A stretch of DNA of 64,000 nucleotides from Undibacterium sp049340185 (GCF_049340185.1 NZ_JBMPPC010000001.1:744001-808000), one strand, 5' to 3'. Counted from the first letter of the stretch, positions 27,051 through 36,699 are shown. Translations and numbers: made by a program. Notes: a model not told the origin generated them from the sequence alone.

Positions 27051-28058
27051 TCATTTAGGTTTAAATTCAATAGAGTTCATGACTTGCTTAATTGCAGCTA
27101 AAGGCACTTCTCCTACTACCGTCAACCAATACTCACCCTGGCGCTTTCCCATAATAGTCACCGCCCCTTGCTGCAAACTACCCTCGGTCCGGCCTTGAGT
27201 GTCCGGCTCGATAAACACGGAGATGGCAGCGAGTCCATCAGAAAAAATCATTTGTATGACCTGATGGGGCTTGGCCTGGCTGGCATCGGATGATGCCGCT
27301 GCATTATTGATCGGGATCAGGCGCTTCATCTCACGGGTTTTTTTAAACCCCGCAGGCAAAGCCTTGACTACCCAACCGGAGTTAACGTTGGGTTGCACCG
27401 TCAGATTTTCAATATGCCATTGCGCCGTGTTTTGAAAACTTGGTTTGACGCGATTTTTATCGACGTCACCAATCAAAATTTGGGTGAAAGCGATTTGTTC
27501 GATCACTTCATTTTTTGCATTTACCGTCTGGGCACGCAGTAGCAAGCCGGTGGATTTATCCATACAAAGACGATAGCCATAACGATACATATCTTTGGGC
27601 TCAAAGCTCAGTATCTGGCATTCCGCACCGGCAACGCGACTCTGTTCTGCTTTTTTAATCAGATAGGACTCAGGTAATGATTGTGCATTACTGGTCAGTA
27701 AGGCTGGAAAAATTTCCTGGGTGACGTGCTTCTCGACTTGAATGGTTTTGCTCTCAGGCAGATAGCAACTGACCTCATCATTGCGCCGGATATATTCACG
27801 AGGTTTGCCATCCAGAATTTCTAACTTTTCCAGCTCTACGTTACCGTCCAGAAGATGCGAAATCCGCGAGGTGCGCATCTGGTTCGCTTGCTGATAAACA
27901 AAAGTGCCGGTGTAATTTAATTTTTGTGCAGCAGTCTGCACTTTGCGCAGCATCGTCGGCACATCTTGTGCGTCCTGGCTTTGCGCGCACAAGATCGGCG
28001 ATGCTGCCAGCCCTGTCGTCAGCACAAAGAGAGAAAAAGATAAACGCTTAAACAACAT
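27051..28058 (-). CDS. rseB: Sigma-E regulatory protein RseB/MucB
   Basis: A 335-residue periplasmic protein that binds the anti-sigma factor RseA and guards it from proteolysis until lipopolysaccharide or envelope damage is sensed. It has a signal peptide ending near ASPILCAQS, the LolA-like fold start LNYTGTFVYQQANQMRTSRI.H, and the motifs DEVSCYLPE and YRLCMDKSTGLLLRA. It lies 5 bases after rseA and 7 bases before degP. Confidence 0.95.
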   Translation of the reverse strand: MLFKRLSFSLFVLTTGLAASPILCAQSQDAQDVPTMLRKVQTAAQKLNYTGTFVYQQANQMRTSRISHLLDGNVELEKLEILDGKPREYIRRNDEVSCYLPESKTIQVEKHVTQEIFPALLTSNAQSLPESYLIKKAEQSRVAGAECQILSFEPKDMYRYGYRLCMDKSTGLLLRAQTVNAKNEVIEQIAFTQILIGDVDKNRVKPSFQNTAQWHIENLTVQPNVNSGWVVKALPAGFKKTREMKRLIPINNAAASSDASQAKPHQVIQMIFSDGLAAISVFIEPDTQGRTEGSLQQGAVTIMGKRQGEYWLTVVGEVPLAAIKQVMNSIEFKPK

Positions 28059-28063
28059 AGAGT

Positions 28064-28780
28064 CTACTTTTCCGGAACAAATGAAGCGGATGAGGCAGAG
28101 GCCGCTGCTGGAGCTGGAGCTGCTGCGTTTTCAATACCGTTGCTAACCGCACTGCCCGCTGCGCTACCGGCTATGTGATTGGCCAATTGCGAACCACTGA
28201 CAATAGACGGAGAAAATTTTTGATGCGCCTGTAAATAACTATCCAGCCGTGGATCGCGTAACATCTCGATTTCATCTGGCGCTTTGTTTTTTGATTCCAT
28301 TGCTGGCGCTGTACTGGCGTCGGCAACTAATTGCACAGGACTATTTGGAGCTTCAGTCGCTTTACTCATCTGAACTGAAGATGCACTACCGTGAATATAA
28401 GGTGTAATTTGTGGCACTAGCATAAAAGCTAGCACGGCCATTGCCGCAACGCTGAGCATGGCGGTATAACGGGTGAAACGAGATTTATCGGTATTCTGGC
28501 TAAGATTTGTCGCAACCTGTACGACAGGTTTCGGCGCCAGGATTACCGGCTCGGCATCCAGCAATGCGCTCATTTTGGAGGAAAATCCAGGACTGACATT
28601 TATTGCCAAATCATCTGAACGCAAGACATCGCCGATCTGGTGATAGATATTCCAGGCTTGTCGCGCATCAGCATCGGCATGCTGGCCCAAACTGGCGAGC
28701 ATGGCGTCCAGTTGCGCATCACTTAACTCGTTATCGAGCAAAGCTGAAATGCTTTCTTTTTTGGTGTGATCTATGTTCAT
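28064..28780 (-). CDS. rseA: Anti-sigma-E factor RseA/MucA
   Basis: A single-pass inner-membrane anti-sigma factor. From ATG 28780 the product has 238 residues. The N-terminal sigma-binding domain begins NIDHTKKESISALLDNELSD, with DARQAWNIYHQIGDVLRSDD after it. The membrane helix is about residues 119-140 (YTAMLSVAAMAVLAFMLV), and a low-complexity Ala/Ser-rich periplasmic tail ends the protein. The longer open frame to 28927 overlaps rpoE and lacks family similarity in its first 49 residues, so I reject that start. Confidence 0.93.
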   Translation of the reverse strand: MNIDHTKKESISALLDNELSDAQLDAMLASLGQHADADARQAWNIYHQIGDVLRSDDLAINVSPGFSSKMSALLDAEPVILAPKPVVQVATNLSQNTDKSRFTRYTAMLSVAAMAVLAFMLVPQITPYIHGSASSVQMSKATEAPNSPVQLVADASTAPAMESKNKAPDEIEMLRDPRLDSYLQAHQKFSPSIVSGSQLANHIAGSAAGSAVSNGIENAAAPAPAAASASSASFVPEK

Positions 28781-28865
28781 GATTTTATCCACATTTTTTA
28801 CTACCTGTTCTTTTGATCTGTTTTGCTGCTCATCTGAGAGCTTTCGGCTTACAGCCAGGATCAGG

Positions 28866-29468
28866 TCACCATCGCTGATCCAGACTGGTGCCGAGCACCG
28901 GTCGTAATTTTTCTGCAATTGCCTCACGCGCCCTGAAAATACGGCTCCTCACTGTGCCGATCGGACACAACATCACTTCCGCAATTTCATCGTAACTAAG
29001 TCCTTCAATTTCTCGCAGAGTAATCGCGTTACGTAGTTCTTCTGGCAAAGCCTGCATCGCGCTATTGACGGTATCGGCGATCTGTTTGCTGGCCAGTAGA
29101 GATTCCGGGGTATTAATATCTCTTAGTCCCTCGGCGTCGGCAAAAGTTTCTGCCTCTTCGATATCGGAGTCGGTTGAGGTCGGGGCACGACGTCCCTGAG
29201 TGACCAGATAATTTTTGGCAGTGTTGACGCCGATTCTGTACAGCCATGTGTAAAACGCAGAATCGCCTCTGAAATTCGCAAGTGCACGATAGGCTTTAAT
29301 GAAGGCCTCTTGCACGACATCCTCCGCTTCTGCCTGATCATGGACGAGCCTAGACACGAGCCGCATTAATTTCCTTTGATATTTGGAAACCAAAAGCTCA
29401 AATGCTTTTTTGTCACCGCGCTGCACACGCTCAACAAGGAGTTGATCAATCTCGCGCTCTGTCGTCAC
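28866..29468 (-). CDS. rpoE: RNA polymerase sigma-E factor (AlgU/RpoE)
   Basis: A 200-residue ECF sigma factor for envelope stress. Region 2 (LVSKYQRKLMRLVSRLVHDQAEAEDVVQEAFIKAYRALANFRGDSAFYTWLYRIGVNTAKN) and region 4 (LPEELRNAITLREIEGLSYDEIAEVMLCPIGTVRSRIFRAREAI) are intact and match RpoE/AlgU. It heads rpoE-rseA-rseB-degP. A candidate sigma-E promoter lies just upstream, consistent with autoregulation. Confidence 0.97.
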   Translation of the reverse strand: MTTEREIDQLLVERVQRGDKKAFELLVSKYQRKLMRLVSRLVHDQAEAEDVVQEAFIKAYRALANFRGDSAFYTWLYRIGVNTAKNYLVTQGRRAPTSTDSDIEEAETFADAEGLRDINTPESLLASKQIADTVNSAMQALPEELRNAITLREIEGLSYDEIAEVMLCPIGTVRSRIFRAREAIAEKLRPVLGTSLDQRW

Positions 29469-29514
29469 TCACTCTTTCCTAGGTTCGGGGTAATCTCAAC
29501 GCGATTATATGTAG

Positions 29515-29543
29515 ATAGATGCATAGCGAGGCTTAAAAGTTCC
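29515..29543 (-). promoter_or_regulatory. Candidate sigma-E promoter of rpoE
   Basis: On the minus strand GGAACTT (29543-29537) is followed after 17 bases by TCTA (in 29520-29515), close to the known sigma-E pattern GGAACTT-16-TCTRA. It lies 47 bases upstream of the rpoE start and overlaps the 3' end of the YgfX-like gene. Confidence 0.6.
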
Positions 29544-30021
29544 CTATCGTCAGCGATGTATTTTTTTGATTACGCTCATGAACAGCAAGCCAGCGCAACG
29601 CCACACTCAAAGCGCGCCAGGCAGATGCATCAACACTATCACGCAAAACCGGCACAATCTGCACAGCACCTTGCTCCGGACGTAAATGCAACATCATGAC
29701 GTATGGCCAAAGTGTCGTTTCCCGGCACAGTCGAACCACCATCACCGGGGTGTCTTTACCATTACCAGGAAATTTTCTGAGTATCATACGGCCTGAAGCA
29801 GCGATATCCAGACTATATGCTGAGCGCCTTTTGATTAACAGTATAAAACGCGTCACCATTAGCGTACTCAGCACAAACAGCAAGGCAAACTGCAAGACGA
29901 TATGAAGCGGCAGCATGAAAATGCTGTAAGCCGCCGTGACCATTGCAATGAACAACATGCCACAGCTAGCTAAAAGTAATCCGCGCGATGGCAAAATACG
30001 GACAGAGACAGCAATTGACAT
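29533..30021 (-). CDS. YgfX-like small membrane protein
   Basis: From ATG 30021 this is a 162-residue protein. Two membrane helices (about residues 11-30 and 35-55, SRGLLLASCGMLFIAMVTAAYSIF and LQFALLFVLSTLMVTRF) are followed by a soluble beta domain with SGRMILRKF, WPYVMMLHLR and IVPVLRDSVDASAWRALSVALRW. That pattern matches the YgfX/CptA family. Betaproteobacteria carry such a gene between fabF and rpoE. A role in membrane or cell-shape control is known only for the E. coli relative. A TTG 42 bases upstream is an alternative start. Confidence 0.7.
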   Translation of the reverse strand: MSIAVSVRILPSRGLLLASCGMLFIAMVTAAYSIFMLPLHIVLQFALLFVLSTLMVTRFILLIKRRSAYSLDIAASGRMILRKFPGNGKDTPVMVVRLCRETTLWPYVMMLHLRPEQGAVQIVPVLRDSVDASAWRALSVALRWLAVHERNQKNTSLTIGNF

Positions 30022-30104
30022 GGCAGCACCAAAAGAAAGCGGCACTTTAATCCAAAGAATCAAAGTGCCGGCAAAACTTACGCGTTAGCTATAACAGCAG
30101 CCAA

Positions 30105-31346
30105 TCAAATTTTACTAAAAATCAAGGTGCCGTTAGTACCACCAAAGCCGAAAGAATTTTTCATCGCAAAATTGATGGTCATATCTCTGGCTGTGTTCGC
30201 ACAATAGTCGAGATCGCATTCCGGATCCTGATTAATGATATTGATCGTTGGAGGAGATACTTGGTTATGCAACGCAAGTACCGTAAATACAGACTCCAGA
30301 CCGCCAGCACCACCCAACAAGTGACCTGTCATTGACTTGGTCGAATTAACTGTCATTTTGTAGGCATGATCTGCGAAAGTTGCTTTGATCGCATCCGTTT
30401 CATTTTTATCACCCAAAGGCGTGGAAGTACCATGCGCATTCAGATAATCAATTTGTTCCGGGTTGATCTCGGCATTTTTCATCGCATTCAGCATACTGCG
30501 ACGCGGGCCGTCCATTGAGGGCGATGTAATATGATACGCATCACCGCTCATGCCAAAGCCTAAAACTTCCGCATAAATTTTGGCGCCGCGAGCTTTCGCA
30601 TGCTCATACTCTTCCAGCACCATGACACCGGCACCTTCACCGAGAACAAAACCATCACGGTCTTTATCCCAGGGACGAGACGCTGTCGCAGGGTCATCAT
30701 TACGAGAAGACAGTGCACGGGCAGAAGCAAAACCACCGAGCCCCAATGGAGAAATCGTTGATTCAGCACCACCGGCAATCATGACATCGGCATCGCCATA
30801 TTCAATCATGCGGGCAGCGGAACCGATGCAATGCAGACCCGTAGTACAAGCTGTCACAATCGCTAGATTTGGCCCTTTCAAGCCAAACTTAATCGACAAA
30901 TGACCGGAAATCATGTTGATGATGGAGGCTGGAACAAAGAATGGACTGATACGACGGGGTCCGCGCTCAGTCAAGACCTCTTTGGTTTCCTCAATCAAAG
31001 GCAAACCGCCAATACCAGAGCCTACGATGACACCGATACGATCGGCATTTTCTTCCGTCACTGTGATGTCACTATCGCGGAAAGCCTGCATCCCGGCAGC
31101 GATACCAAAATGAATGAAAGTATCCATATTGCGGGCTTCTTTAGCCGGGAGATAATCCTCGACATTGAAACCTTTTACCTCACCAGCAAAATGCGTGGAA
31201 AAAGGCGTTGCATCAAATTTGGTAATCGTGGCGATACCGGATTTACCTGCCGTCACGGCCCCCCATGCGTCAGCAATAGTATTGCCAACTGGGGAAACGC
31301 AACCGAGACCGGTGACCACGACACGACGTTTAAGCGTACGGCTCAA
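30105..31346 (-). CDS. fabF: 3-oxoacyl-[ACP] synthase II (KAS II)
   Basis: Condenses malonyl-ACP with growing acyl-ACP chains in fatty-acid elongation. The 413-residue product opens RRVVVTGLGCVSPVGN. It has the nucleophile motif VTACTTGLHCIG, then LNAHGTSTPLGDKNE and STKSMTGHLLGGAGG, and ends in NSFGFGGTNGTLIF, giving the Cys-His-His triad. It follows acpP by 84 bases in the fab cluster. Confidence 0.97.
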   Translation of the reverse strand: MSRTLKRRVVVTGLGCVSPVGNTIADAWGAVTAGKSGIATITKFDATPFSTHFAGEVKGFNVEDYLPAKEARNMDTFIHFGIAAGMQAFRDSDITVTEENADRIGVIVGSGIGGLPLIEETKEVLTERGPRRISPFFVPASIINMISGHLSIKFGLKGPNLAIVTACTTGLHCIGSAARMIEYGDADVMIAGGAESTISPLGLGGFASARALSSRNDDPATASRPWDKDRDGFVLGEGAGVMVLEEYEHAKARGAKIYAEVLGFGMSGDAYHITSPSMDGPRRSMLNAMKNAEINPEQIDYLNAHGTSTPLGDKNETDAIKATFADHAYKMTVNSTKSMTGHLLGGAGGLESVFTVLALHNQVSPPTINIINQDPECDLDYCANTARDMTINFAMKNSFGFGGTNGTLIFSKI

Positions 31347-31389
31347 GCGTTTCTCCTGGACTTGAAAACTGGTTATGCTTGGATTCTGG

Positions 31390-31425
31390 GCAGCACTTCA
31401 AAAGCACTGCAGCACTGCAGCGCTG
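31390..31425. repeat. Inverted repeat between acpP and fabF
   Basis: AGCACTGCAGCACTGCAGCGCTGCTG contains overlapping CAGC/GCTG arms that can fold into a short hairpin just past the acpP stop. It could attenuate read-through into fabF, a common arrangement because ACP is needed in excess. There is no T-run. Confidence 0.35.
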
Positions 31426-31430
31426 CTGAA

Positions 31431-31670
31431 TTACGCCTTGACGTGCGCAGTGGCGTAGTCAATCGCTTGCTGAACAGTAGTGATTTTCTCAGCTTGTTCA
31501 TCAGGGATTTCCATTTCGAATTCGTCTTCGAGTGCCATGACCAGTTCTACTGTGTCGAGGGAGTCAGCACCGAGATCGTCCACGAAGGAAGATTCAATTT
31601 TGATGTCTGCTTCTGCGACGCCCAGTTGCTCGGCGACGATCTTCTTAACGCGTTGTTCGATATCTGACAT
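31431..31670 (-). CDS. acpP: Acyl carrier protein
   Basis: A 79-residue acidic acyl carrier protein. From ATG 31670 it reads SDIEQRVKKIVAEQLGV. The 4'-phosphopantetheine attachment Ser37 lies in DDLGADSLDTVELVM, and the helix FEMEIPDEQAEKITTVQQAIDYA completes the family pattern. It shuttles acyl chains to FabD/F/G/H and PlsX, all encoded beside it. Confidence 0.98.
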   Translation of the reverse strand: MSDIEQRVKKIVAEQLGVAEADIKIESSFVDDLGADSLDTVELVMALEDEFEMEIPDEQAEKITTVQQAIDYATAHVKA

Positions 31671-31805
31671 ATGGTTCTCCATGAGTGGTTACAGAAAGTG
31701 CGCGCATTTTAGCAGGTTTGTGCGCAAAAAAAGCAAGTAAGGATTTTACCAGCACATCTCCGTCTAATTTCGGCGATTGTTGTGATAAATATCAATAAAA
31801 TCATT

Positions 31806-32558
31806 TTAACCTAAATACATACCACCATTCACATGGAGCGTTGTACCGGTAATATAGCCTGCATCAGGCGACGCAAGGAACAAAGTTGCAGCAGCAATAT
31901 CCTCCGGCTGCCCCAATCTTGCCAGAGGAATTTGTTGCAAAATCGCCGCTTTTTGATCCTCAGTTAATGCCTTTGTCATATCCGTATCGATAAAACCCGG
32001 TGCCACGCAGTTGACTGTAATGTTGCGACTACCAATTTCACGCGCCAGAGCGCGACTCATACCTGCAACACCTGCCTTGGCAGCGGCATAATTCATTTGC
32101 CCCGGATTGCCGGATGAGCCAACGACCGAGGTGATATTAATGATGCGACCATGTTTGGCTTTCATCATACCGCGCAAGACAGCACGCGACAGACGACCGA
32201 CAGAACTCAGATTGGTAGAGATAACACTATCCCACTCCTCCTCTTTCATGCGCATCGCTAGTTGATCTTGCGTAATACCCGCATTGTTGACCAGTATAGA
32301 TAAGCTACCAAATTCTTTTTGAATTTCTTCTATCAGAGAAGAACAGCGCGCGACGTCATTGACATTGAAAGCCACCCCCTTACCTGCGTCCGGCCCAACT
32401 GCCGCCAGATACTCAGAAATAGCCAAAGCACCCGATTCAGAGGTTGCCGTACCGATTACGCGGGCACCCGCTTTGGCCAACGCAATTGCGATGGCTTTGC
32501 CGATACCACGTGAGGCGCCAGTGACCAGCGCAACCTGATTTGCTAATTGTTGAGTCAT
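31806..32558 (-). CDS. fabG: 3-oxoacyl-[ACP] reductase
   Basis: An NADPH-dependent short-chain dehydrogenase that reduces 3-oxoacyl-ACP. The 250-residue product has the cofactor loop VTGASRGIGKAIA, NNAGITQD, catalytic Ser in ITSVVGSSGN, YAAAKAG with Tyr/Lys, and the C-terminal DAGYITGTTLHVNGGMY. It overlaps fabD by 4 bases (ATGA). Confidence 0.97.
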   Translation of the reverse strand: MTQQLANQVALVTGASRGIGKAIAIALAKAGARVIGTATSESGALAISEYLAAVGPDAGKGVAFNVNDVARCSSLIEEIQKEFGSLSILVNNAGITQDQLAMRMKEEEWDSVISTNLSSVGRLSRAVLRGMMKAKHGRIINITSVVGSSGNPGQMNYAAAKAGVAGMSRALAREIGSRNITVNCVAPGFIDTDMTKALTEDQKAAILQQIPLARLGQPEDIAAATLFLASPDAGYITGTTLHVNGGMYLG

Positions 32559-33496
32559 TTCAGAATTTCCATTACTTTATCTAAGGATGCCTGATCAAAT
32601 ACAGCATCACCAATTAATTCGCCGTGAATTCGTTTGGTCAAACCAGCTAATACTTTGCCAGGGCCACATTCAATTACATGCGTGATACCGCTGCTGCCAA
32701 TTTTTTGCACAGTTTCTACCCAGCGCACCGGACTAGCTGCCTGGCGCACCAAAGCATCTTTAATCGCAGCAACCTCAGTCACCATTGCAACGTCAACATT
32801 ATTAATCAAAGGAATGACGGGAGTATTAAAAGTCAATCCAGCCATGTAGTCACGTAATTTATCTGATGCAGGCTTCAACAGCGATGAATGGAATGGCGCG
32901 GATACCGGCAATGCCAAGGCGCGCTTCGCACCTTTGGCTTTAGCAATCTCACAAGCACGCTCGACTGCGGCCTTAGAGCCGGCAATCACGACTTGCGCAG
33001 GCGCATTGAAGTTAACGGCCTCAACCACCTCGCCAGCATGCCCCGCAATAGCCTCAACACAGGCGGCAATCACATCCTCATCAGACAGGCCGAGAATTGC
33101 CGCCATTCCGCCCTGCCCTACAGGCACAGCACTTTGCATCGCTTCCGCGCGGAAACGCACCAGTGGCACCGCATCTTTAAAATTAATCACACCAGCAGCA
33201 ACCAGTGCCGAATACTCGCCCAGACTATGTCCTGCCACCAAGGCTGGCAAAGCGCCACCAGCTGCAATCCATGCGCGGTAACAGGCAACCGCCGCCGTCA
33301 ACATCACTGGCTGCGTATTGGTCGTTAAATCCAGGGATTCTTTTGGCCCTTCAGCAATCAATTTAGCGAGATCGAACTGCAACGCATCGGATGCTTCTGC
33401 TAAGGTTTGCTGGACGATACTGTTATCGGCAAAGCCATTCAGCATACCAATAGCCTGCGAACCCTGACCGGGAAAAACAAATGCAAATTGAGTCAT
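32555..33496 (-). CDS. fabD: Malonyl-CoA:ACP transacylase
   Basis: Loads malonate from CoA onto ACP. The 313-residue product opens FAFVFPGQGSQAIGML and has the nucleophile elbow AGHSLGEYSAL. The catalytic His is in LPVSAPFHSSLL, and ECGPGKVLAGL is near the end. It lies 105 bases after fabH and overlaps fabG. Confidence 0.97.
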   Translation of the reverse strand: MTQFAFVFPGQGSQAIGMLNGFADNSIVQQTLAEASDALQFDLAKLIAEGPKESLDLTTNTQPVMLTAAVACYRAWIAAGGALPALVAGHSLGEYSALVAAGVINFKDAVPLVRFRAEAMQSAVPVGQGGMAAILGLSDEDVIAACVEAIAGHAGEVVEAVNFNAPAQVVIAGSKAAVERACEIAKAKGAKRALALPVSAPFHSSLLKPASDKLRDYMAGLTFNTPVIPLINNVDVAMVTEVAAIKDALVRQAASPVRWVETVQKIGSSGITHVIECGPGKVLAGLTKRIHGELIGDAVFDQASLDKVMEILK

Positions 33497-33601
33497 AAAT
33501 CTTGTTTAATAAAGAAGTTAATGAAGGAAATGACAAAAATTTTGATACCATTGAGAAAAGCCATCTGCGCAAGACAACAATTATCTCAACAAGGTCGCAT
33601 C

Positions 33602-34588
33602 TCACATCTTGATAATCGCAGCACCCCAGGTAAAACCACCACCTACGCCTTCGATCATAATCGTCTGACCCGGCTTAACCCGGCCATCCCTGACGGCAAC
33701 ATCCAAAGCCAGCGGAATCGATGCGGCCGAGGTATTACCGTGCTGATCGACGGTCACGACCACCTTTTCCATCGGCATACGCATTTTTTTTGCCGTGCTT
33801 TGCATGATGCGGATATTCGCCTGATGCGGTATCAGCCAGTCTATCTGCGAGGCGTCCATACCAGCGATTTCCAACGCTTCGTTTGCGACCTTTTCCAGCA
33901 ATGAGACCGCAAGCTTAAAGACCGCCTGACCGTCCATATACAAAAATGCATTACCGGTAATCGCACCAGAACTCACGTTTCCCGGTACGCATAAGATATT
34001 CGCGTAGCTACCGTCAGCATGCAATTTCGTTGCCAATACACCAGGCTCAGCCGAGCGCGATAAGACAACGGCACCAGCACCATCACCAAAGAGAACACAA
34101 GTAGTACGGTCTTCAAAATTTAAAATACGGGAAAAAACTTCCGCACCGATCACCAGCACATTCTTGTGTGCACCGGATTTAATCATGCTGTCAGCCATGG
34201 CAATGGCGTACATAAAGCCACTGCAAACCGCCTGCACATCAACCGCTGCAGCTCCGTTGGTAATACCAAGCTTATTTTGCACAACGCAGGCAGTGCTCGG
34301 AAAACCACCGAGAAAATCCGGCGTTGAGGTCGCCAGGATAATCAGATCGATATCGTTAGCCTGCATATCAGCGGCATCCAGCGCACGCTTCGACGCTTCT
34401 ACCGCAAGATCACTGGAAGTCACATCGGCAGCAGCATAATGGCGCGCAGAAATACCGCTACGCGAAAAAATCCATTCGTCTGAAGTTTCTATCCCTTTTG
34501 CAGCCAGTTGATCCGTTAATTGCTGATTGCTTACCTTGTTGGGTGGCAGATAGCTGCCAGTACCGATAATTTTACTGAAAAAAGTCAT
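33602..34588 (-). CDS. fabH: 3-oxoacyl-[ACP] synthase III (KAS III)
   Basis: Starts fatty-acid synthesis by condensing acetyl-CoA with malonyl-ACP. The 328-residue product has the Cys motif AVCSGFMYAI, His in IPHQANIRI, and Asn in QHGNTSAASIPLAL, ending GGGFTWGAAI. It overlaps plsX by 4 bases, so the two are co-translated. Confidence 0.97.
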   Translation of the reverse strand: MTFFSKIIGTGSYLPPNKVSNQQLTDQLAAKGIETSDEWIFSRSGISARHYAAADVTSSDLAVEASKRALDAADMQANDIDLIILATSTPDFLGGFPSTACVVQNKLGITNGAAAVDVQAVCSGFMYAIAMADSMIKSGAHKNVLVIGAEVFSRILNFEDRTTCVLFGDGAGAVVLSRSAEPGVLATKLHADGSYANILCVPGNVSSGAITGNAFLYMDGQAVFKLAVSLLEKVANEALEIAGMDASQIDWLIPHQANIRIMQSTAKKMRMPMEKVVVTVDQHGNTSAASIPLALDVAVRDGRVKPGQTIMIEGVGGGFTWGAAIIKM

Positions 34589-35661
34589 GCGGTTTTCTGT
34601 GCCATGGGTTCATTAAGTTCCTCCGACATCGCGTCCGTCGCTGGCATCAGTTCTGCCATGGATGTGGAGATACGAGACAATACATCATTTTTTGCCGCAT
34701 CGAATGCGCGCTGTATCGCCCATTCGTAACTGTACTTATCAGCGCTGCCATGACTCTTAAACACCAGGCCACGCAGACCCAGCAAGCTGCCGCCGTTATA
34801 GTTAGATGGGTTCATTGTGCGGGAAATAGACTTCAGCGCACTACGCGCAATCAAAGCGCCCAGCATATTCAAAGGGCTGCTCTTAAAAGCATCAGTCAAT
34901 GTACTCTTGACAAAGCGCCCCATACCTTCGGCAGCTTTTAGCGTCACGTTACCGACGAAACCGTCACAGACGACGATGTCGGTTGTACCTTTGAAAATGT
35001 CATTGCCTTCGACATTGCCATAAAAATTCAGCAATCCACGCTCGTGATCCGCACGCAGCAGCTGTGCGGTTTTTTTCACGACGTCATTACCCTTAATATC
35101 TTCTTCGCCGACATTCAACAGACCAATCGTTGGCTTCGACTTGCCTTCCAGGGCGGACACCAGCGCCGAACCCATAATGGCAAACTGATGCAAATGCAAA
35201 GGTTCGCAGTCGACATTAGCCCCGAGATCAAGCATGTAAGTCGGTTTATTTTTTTGATTAGGCAACATGCTGCAAATAGCTGGCCGATCCACACCTTGCA
35301 TGGTCTTTAGCACATAACGCGATACCGCCATCAGTGCGCCGGTATTGCCAGCAGAGACGCAGGCTTGCGCCTGACCATCTTTGACCAGGCTCACTGCAAC
35401 GCGCATGGATGAATCTTTTTTGCGGCGCAGAGCGATCTCGATAGGATCATCCATCTCCACCACTTCTGTGGCATTGAGAATCGAGAGACGGGGATGATTG
35501 AGTGCGCGATTTTTTTTCAGTTCTGCCTGAATATGTGATTCAAGCCCTACCAGAATAAATTCAGCATCGGGTTCGCGGTTCGCAAACGATACTGCCGCTG
35601 CAACTGTGACTGCCGGTCCGTGATCTCCGCCCATGCAGTCAATGGAAATTTTTATTGTCAT
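34585..35661 (-). CDS. plsX: Phosphate acyltransferase PlsX
   Basis: Makes acyl-phosphate from acyl-ACP, the first step of the PlsX/PlsY route to phosphatidic acid. The 358-residue product has ISIDCMGGDHGPAVTVAAA, SAGNTGALMAVSRYVLK, LDLGANVDCEP and the C-terminal GGSLLGLRGLVFKSHGSAD. It is downstream of rpmF and directly upstream of fabH, the classical order. Confidence 0.96.
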   Translation of the reverse strand: MTIKISIDCMGGDHGPAVTVAAAVSFANREPDAEFILVGLESHIQAELKKNRALNHPRLSILNATEVVEMDDPIEIALRRKKDSSMRVAVSLVKDGQAQACVSAGNTGALMAVSRYVLKTMQGVDRPAICSMLPNQKNKPTYMLDLGANVDCEPLHLHQFAIMGSALVSALEGKSKPTIGLLNVGEEDIKGNDVVKKTAQLLRADHERGLLNFYGNVEGNDIFKGTTDIVVCDGFVGNVTLKAAEGMGRFVKSTLTDAFKSSPLNMLGALIARSALKSISRTMNPSNYNGGSLLGLRGLVFKSHGSADKYSYEWAIQRAFDAAKNDVLSRISTSMAELMPATDAMSEELNEPMAQKTA

Positions 35662-35817
35662 GTAGTGATACTAAACTTCATCCCGAAGCAGCTATCTTAT
35701 CAAGATTGAGATAGTCAGGTCGCACTATTTCTTTCTGGGATTAATAAAAACGCACCAAAAAGAGGGATTTTATGAAAGTAAAACGAGAGAAAATTTCTAA
35801 TGAAAAATATTTCTCCC

Positions 35818-35860
35818 ATAAAAAAAGCGGCGCCAAGTACGAGACTCGTTACGCCGCTTT
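35818..35860 (-). terminator. Hairpin after rpmF
   Basis: AAAGCGGCG (35824-35832) pairs with CGCCGCTTT (35852-35860). On the minus strand the stem ends in a seven-T run. It lies just past the rpmF stop and would limit transcription into plsX. Confidence 0.75.
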
Positions 35861-35876
35861 ACTATCTAAGAAGAGA

Positions 35877-36059
35877 TTACTCGTCGTTCTTAGTTTTCAA
35901 TACTTTACGACCACGGTAAAAGCCGTTTGGGCTGATGTGATGACGCATATGTGTTTCACCAGTTGTTGGCTCGATACCTAATTGCGGAGCAACCAGGAAA
36001 TCGTGTGAACGGTGCATACCGCGCTTGGATGGTGATTTTTTGTTTTGCTGAACGGCCAT
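35877..36059 (-). CDS. rpmF: 50S ribosomal protein bL32
   Basis: A 60-residue ribosomal protein. It opens AVQQNKKSPSKRGMHRSHDFL, followed by HHISPNGFYRGRKVL, and is typical of the Cys-less bL32 of betaproteobacteria. It sits between yceD and plsX, the canonical place. Confidence 0.97.
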   Translation of the reverse strand: MAVQQNKKSPSKRGMHRSHDFLVAPQLGIEPTTGETHMRHHISPNGFYRGRKVLKTKNDE

Positions 36060-36180
36060 GATAACTCCTAATACTTCAAAAAATGTTTCTAAAATTTAAC
36101 ACACTTGTTTGTACGAATTAATTAACAAACAAGAATCCCTAACAATACTTCGACCTGAGTGTTTTTTCAGAATAATGCCA

Positions 36181-36699
36181 CTAGGTACGCCCATTTATCT
36201 TCTTCAGCACAGCGAATGGCGACGCTTTTTTACTCGCTTCTGCATCAATCGGTGCCGCTGACGAATCTAATGAATCATCTGGACATACTGCATGTTTGGG
36301 CGATTGGGGTATTTCTAACAGCGCCTCATCTTCAATCAAATCGATGATATTCAATGTTTTGCTGCCTACAACTACATCAACCTCGTCATTATCCAATAAT
36401 GCATCTATTTCATCTGCACTATCTTCATCTTTGGCGAGAATTAATACTGATTCTGAATCCAGCTCAAACACAAAAGGGGTCAGGCAACGCTGACACATCA
36501 ATTGAATCTGACCACGCACAGCCAATGTGAGCTGAGGGTGACCAAGCTGATCCTTGCCGCCTGTCAGTGACCATGCAAGAGCACCGTCCTGCGTAGCACT
36601 TTCTCCGGAAAGACGAGGCAAATCCGCAATTAAAACACTACCTTCACGGCGCTCGTTAAGCTGGCAAAACGAGAAAGCGTCGATCACAATTGCTTGCAT
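36181..36699 (-). CDS. yceD: DUF177/YceD family protein (23S rRNA accumulation protein)
   Basis: A 172-residue YceD protein, known to be needed for normal 23S rRNA levels. Conserved landmarks are RGQIQLMCQRCLTPF with the CxxC pair and IDLIEDEALLEIPQSPKH. It precedes rpmF on the same strand, with the maf gene divergent at 36856, exactly the neighbourhood expected of yceD. Confidence 0.92.
   Translation of the reverse strand: MQAIVIDAFSFCQLNERREGSVLIADLPRLSGESATQDGALAWSLTGGKDQLGHPQLTLAVRGQIQLMCQRCLTPFVFELDSESVLILAKDEDSADEIDALLDNDEVDVVVGSKTLNIIDLIEDEALLEIPQSPKHAVCPDDSLDSSAAPIDAEASKKASPFAVLKKINGRT

Noticed and set aside
28781..28927. Upstream extension of rseA
   Set aside because: It overlaps rpoE and its residues do not resemble the anti-sigma N-terminus; the ATG at 28780 starts the conserved domain.
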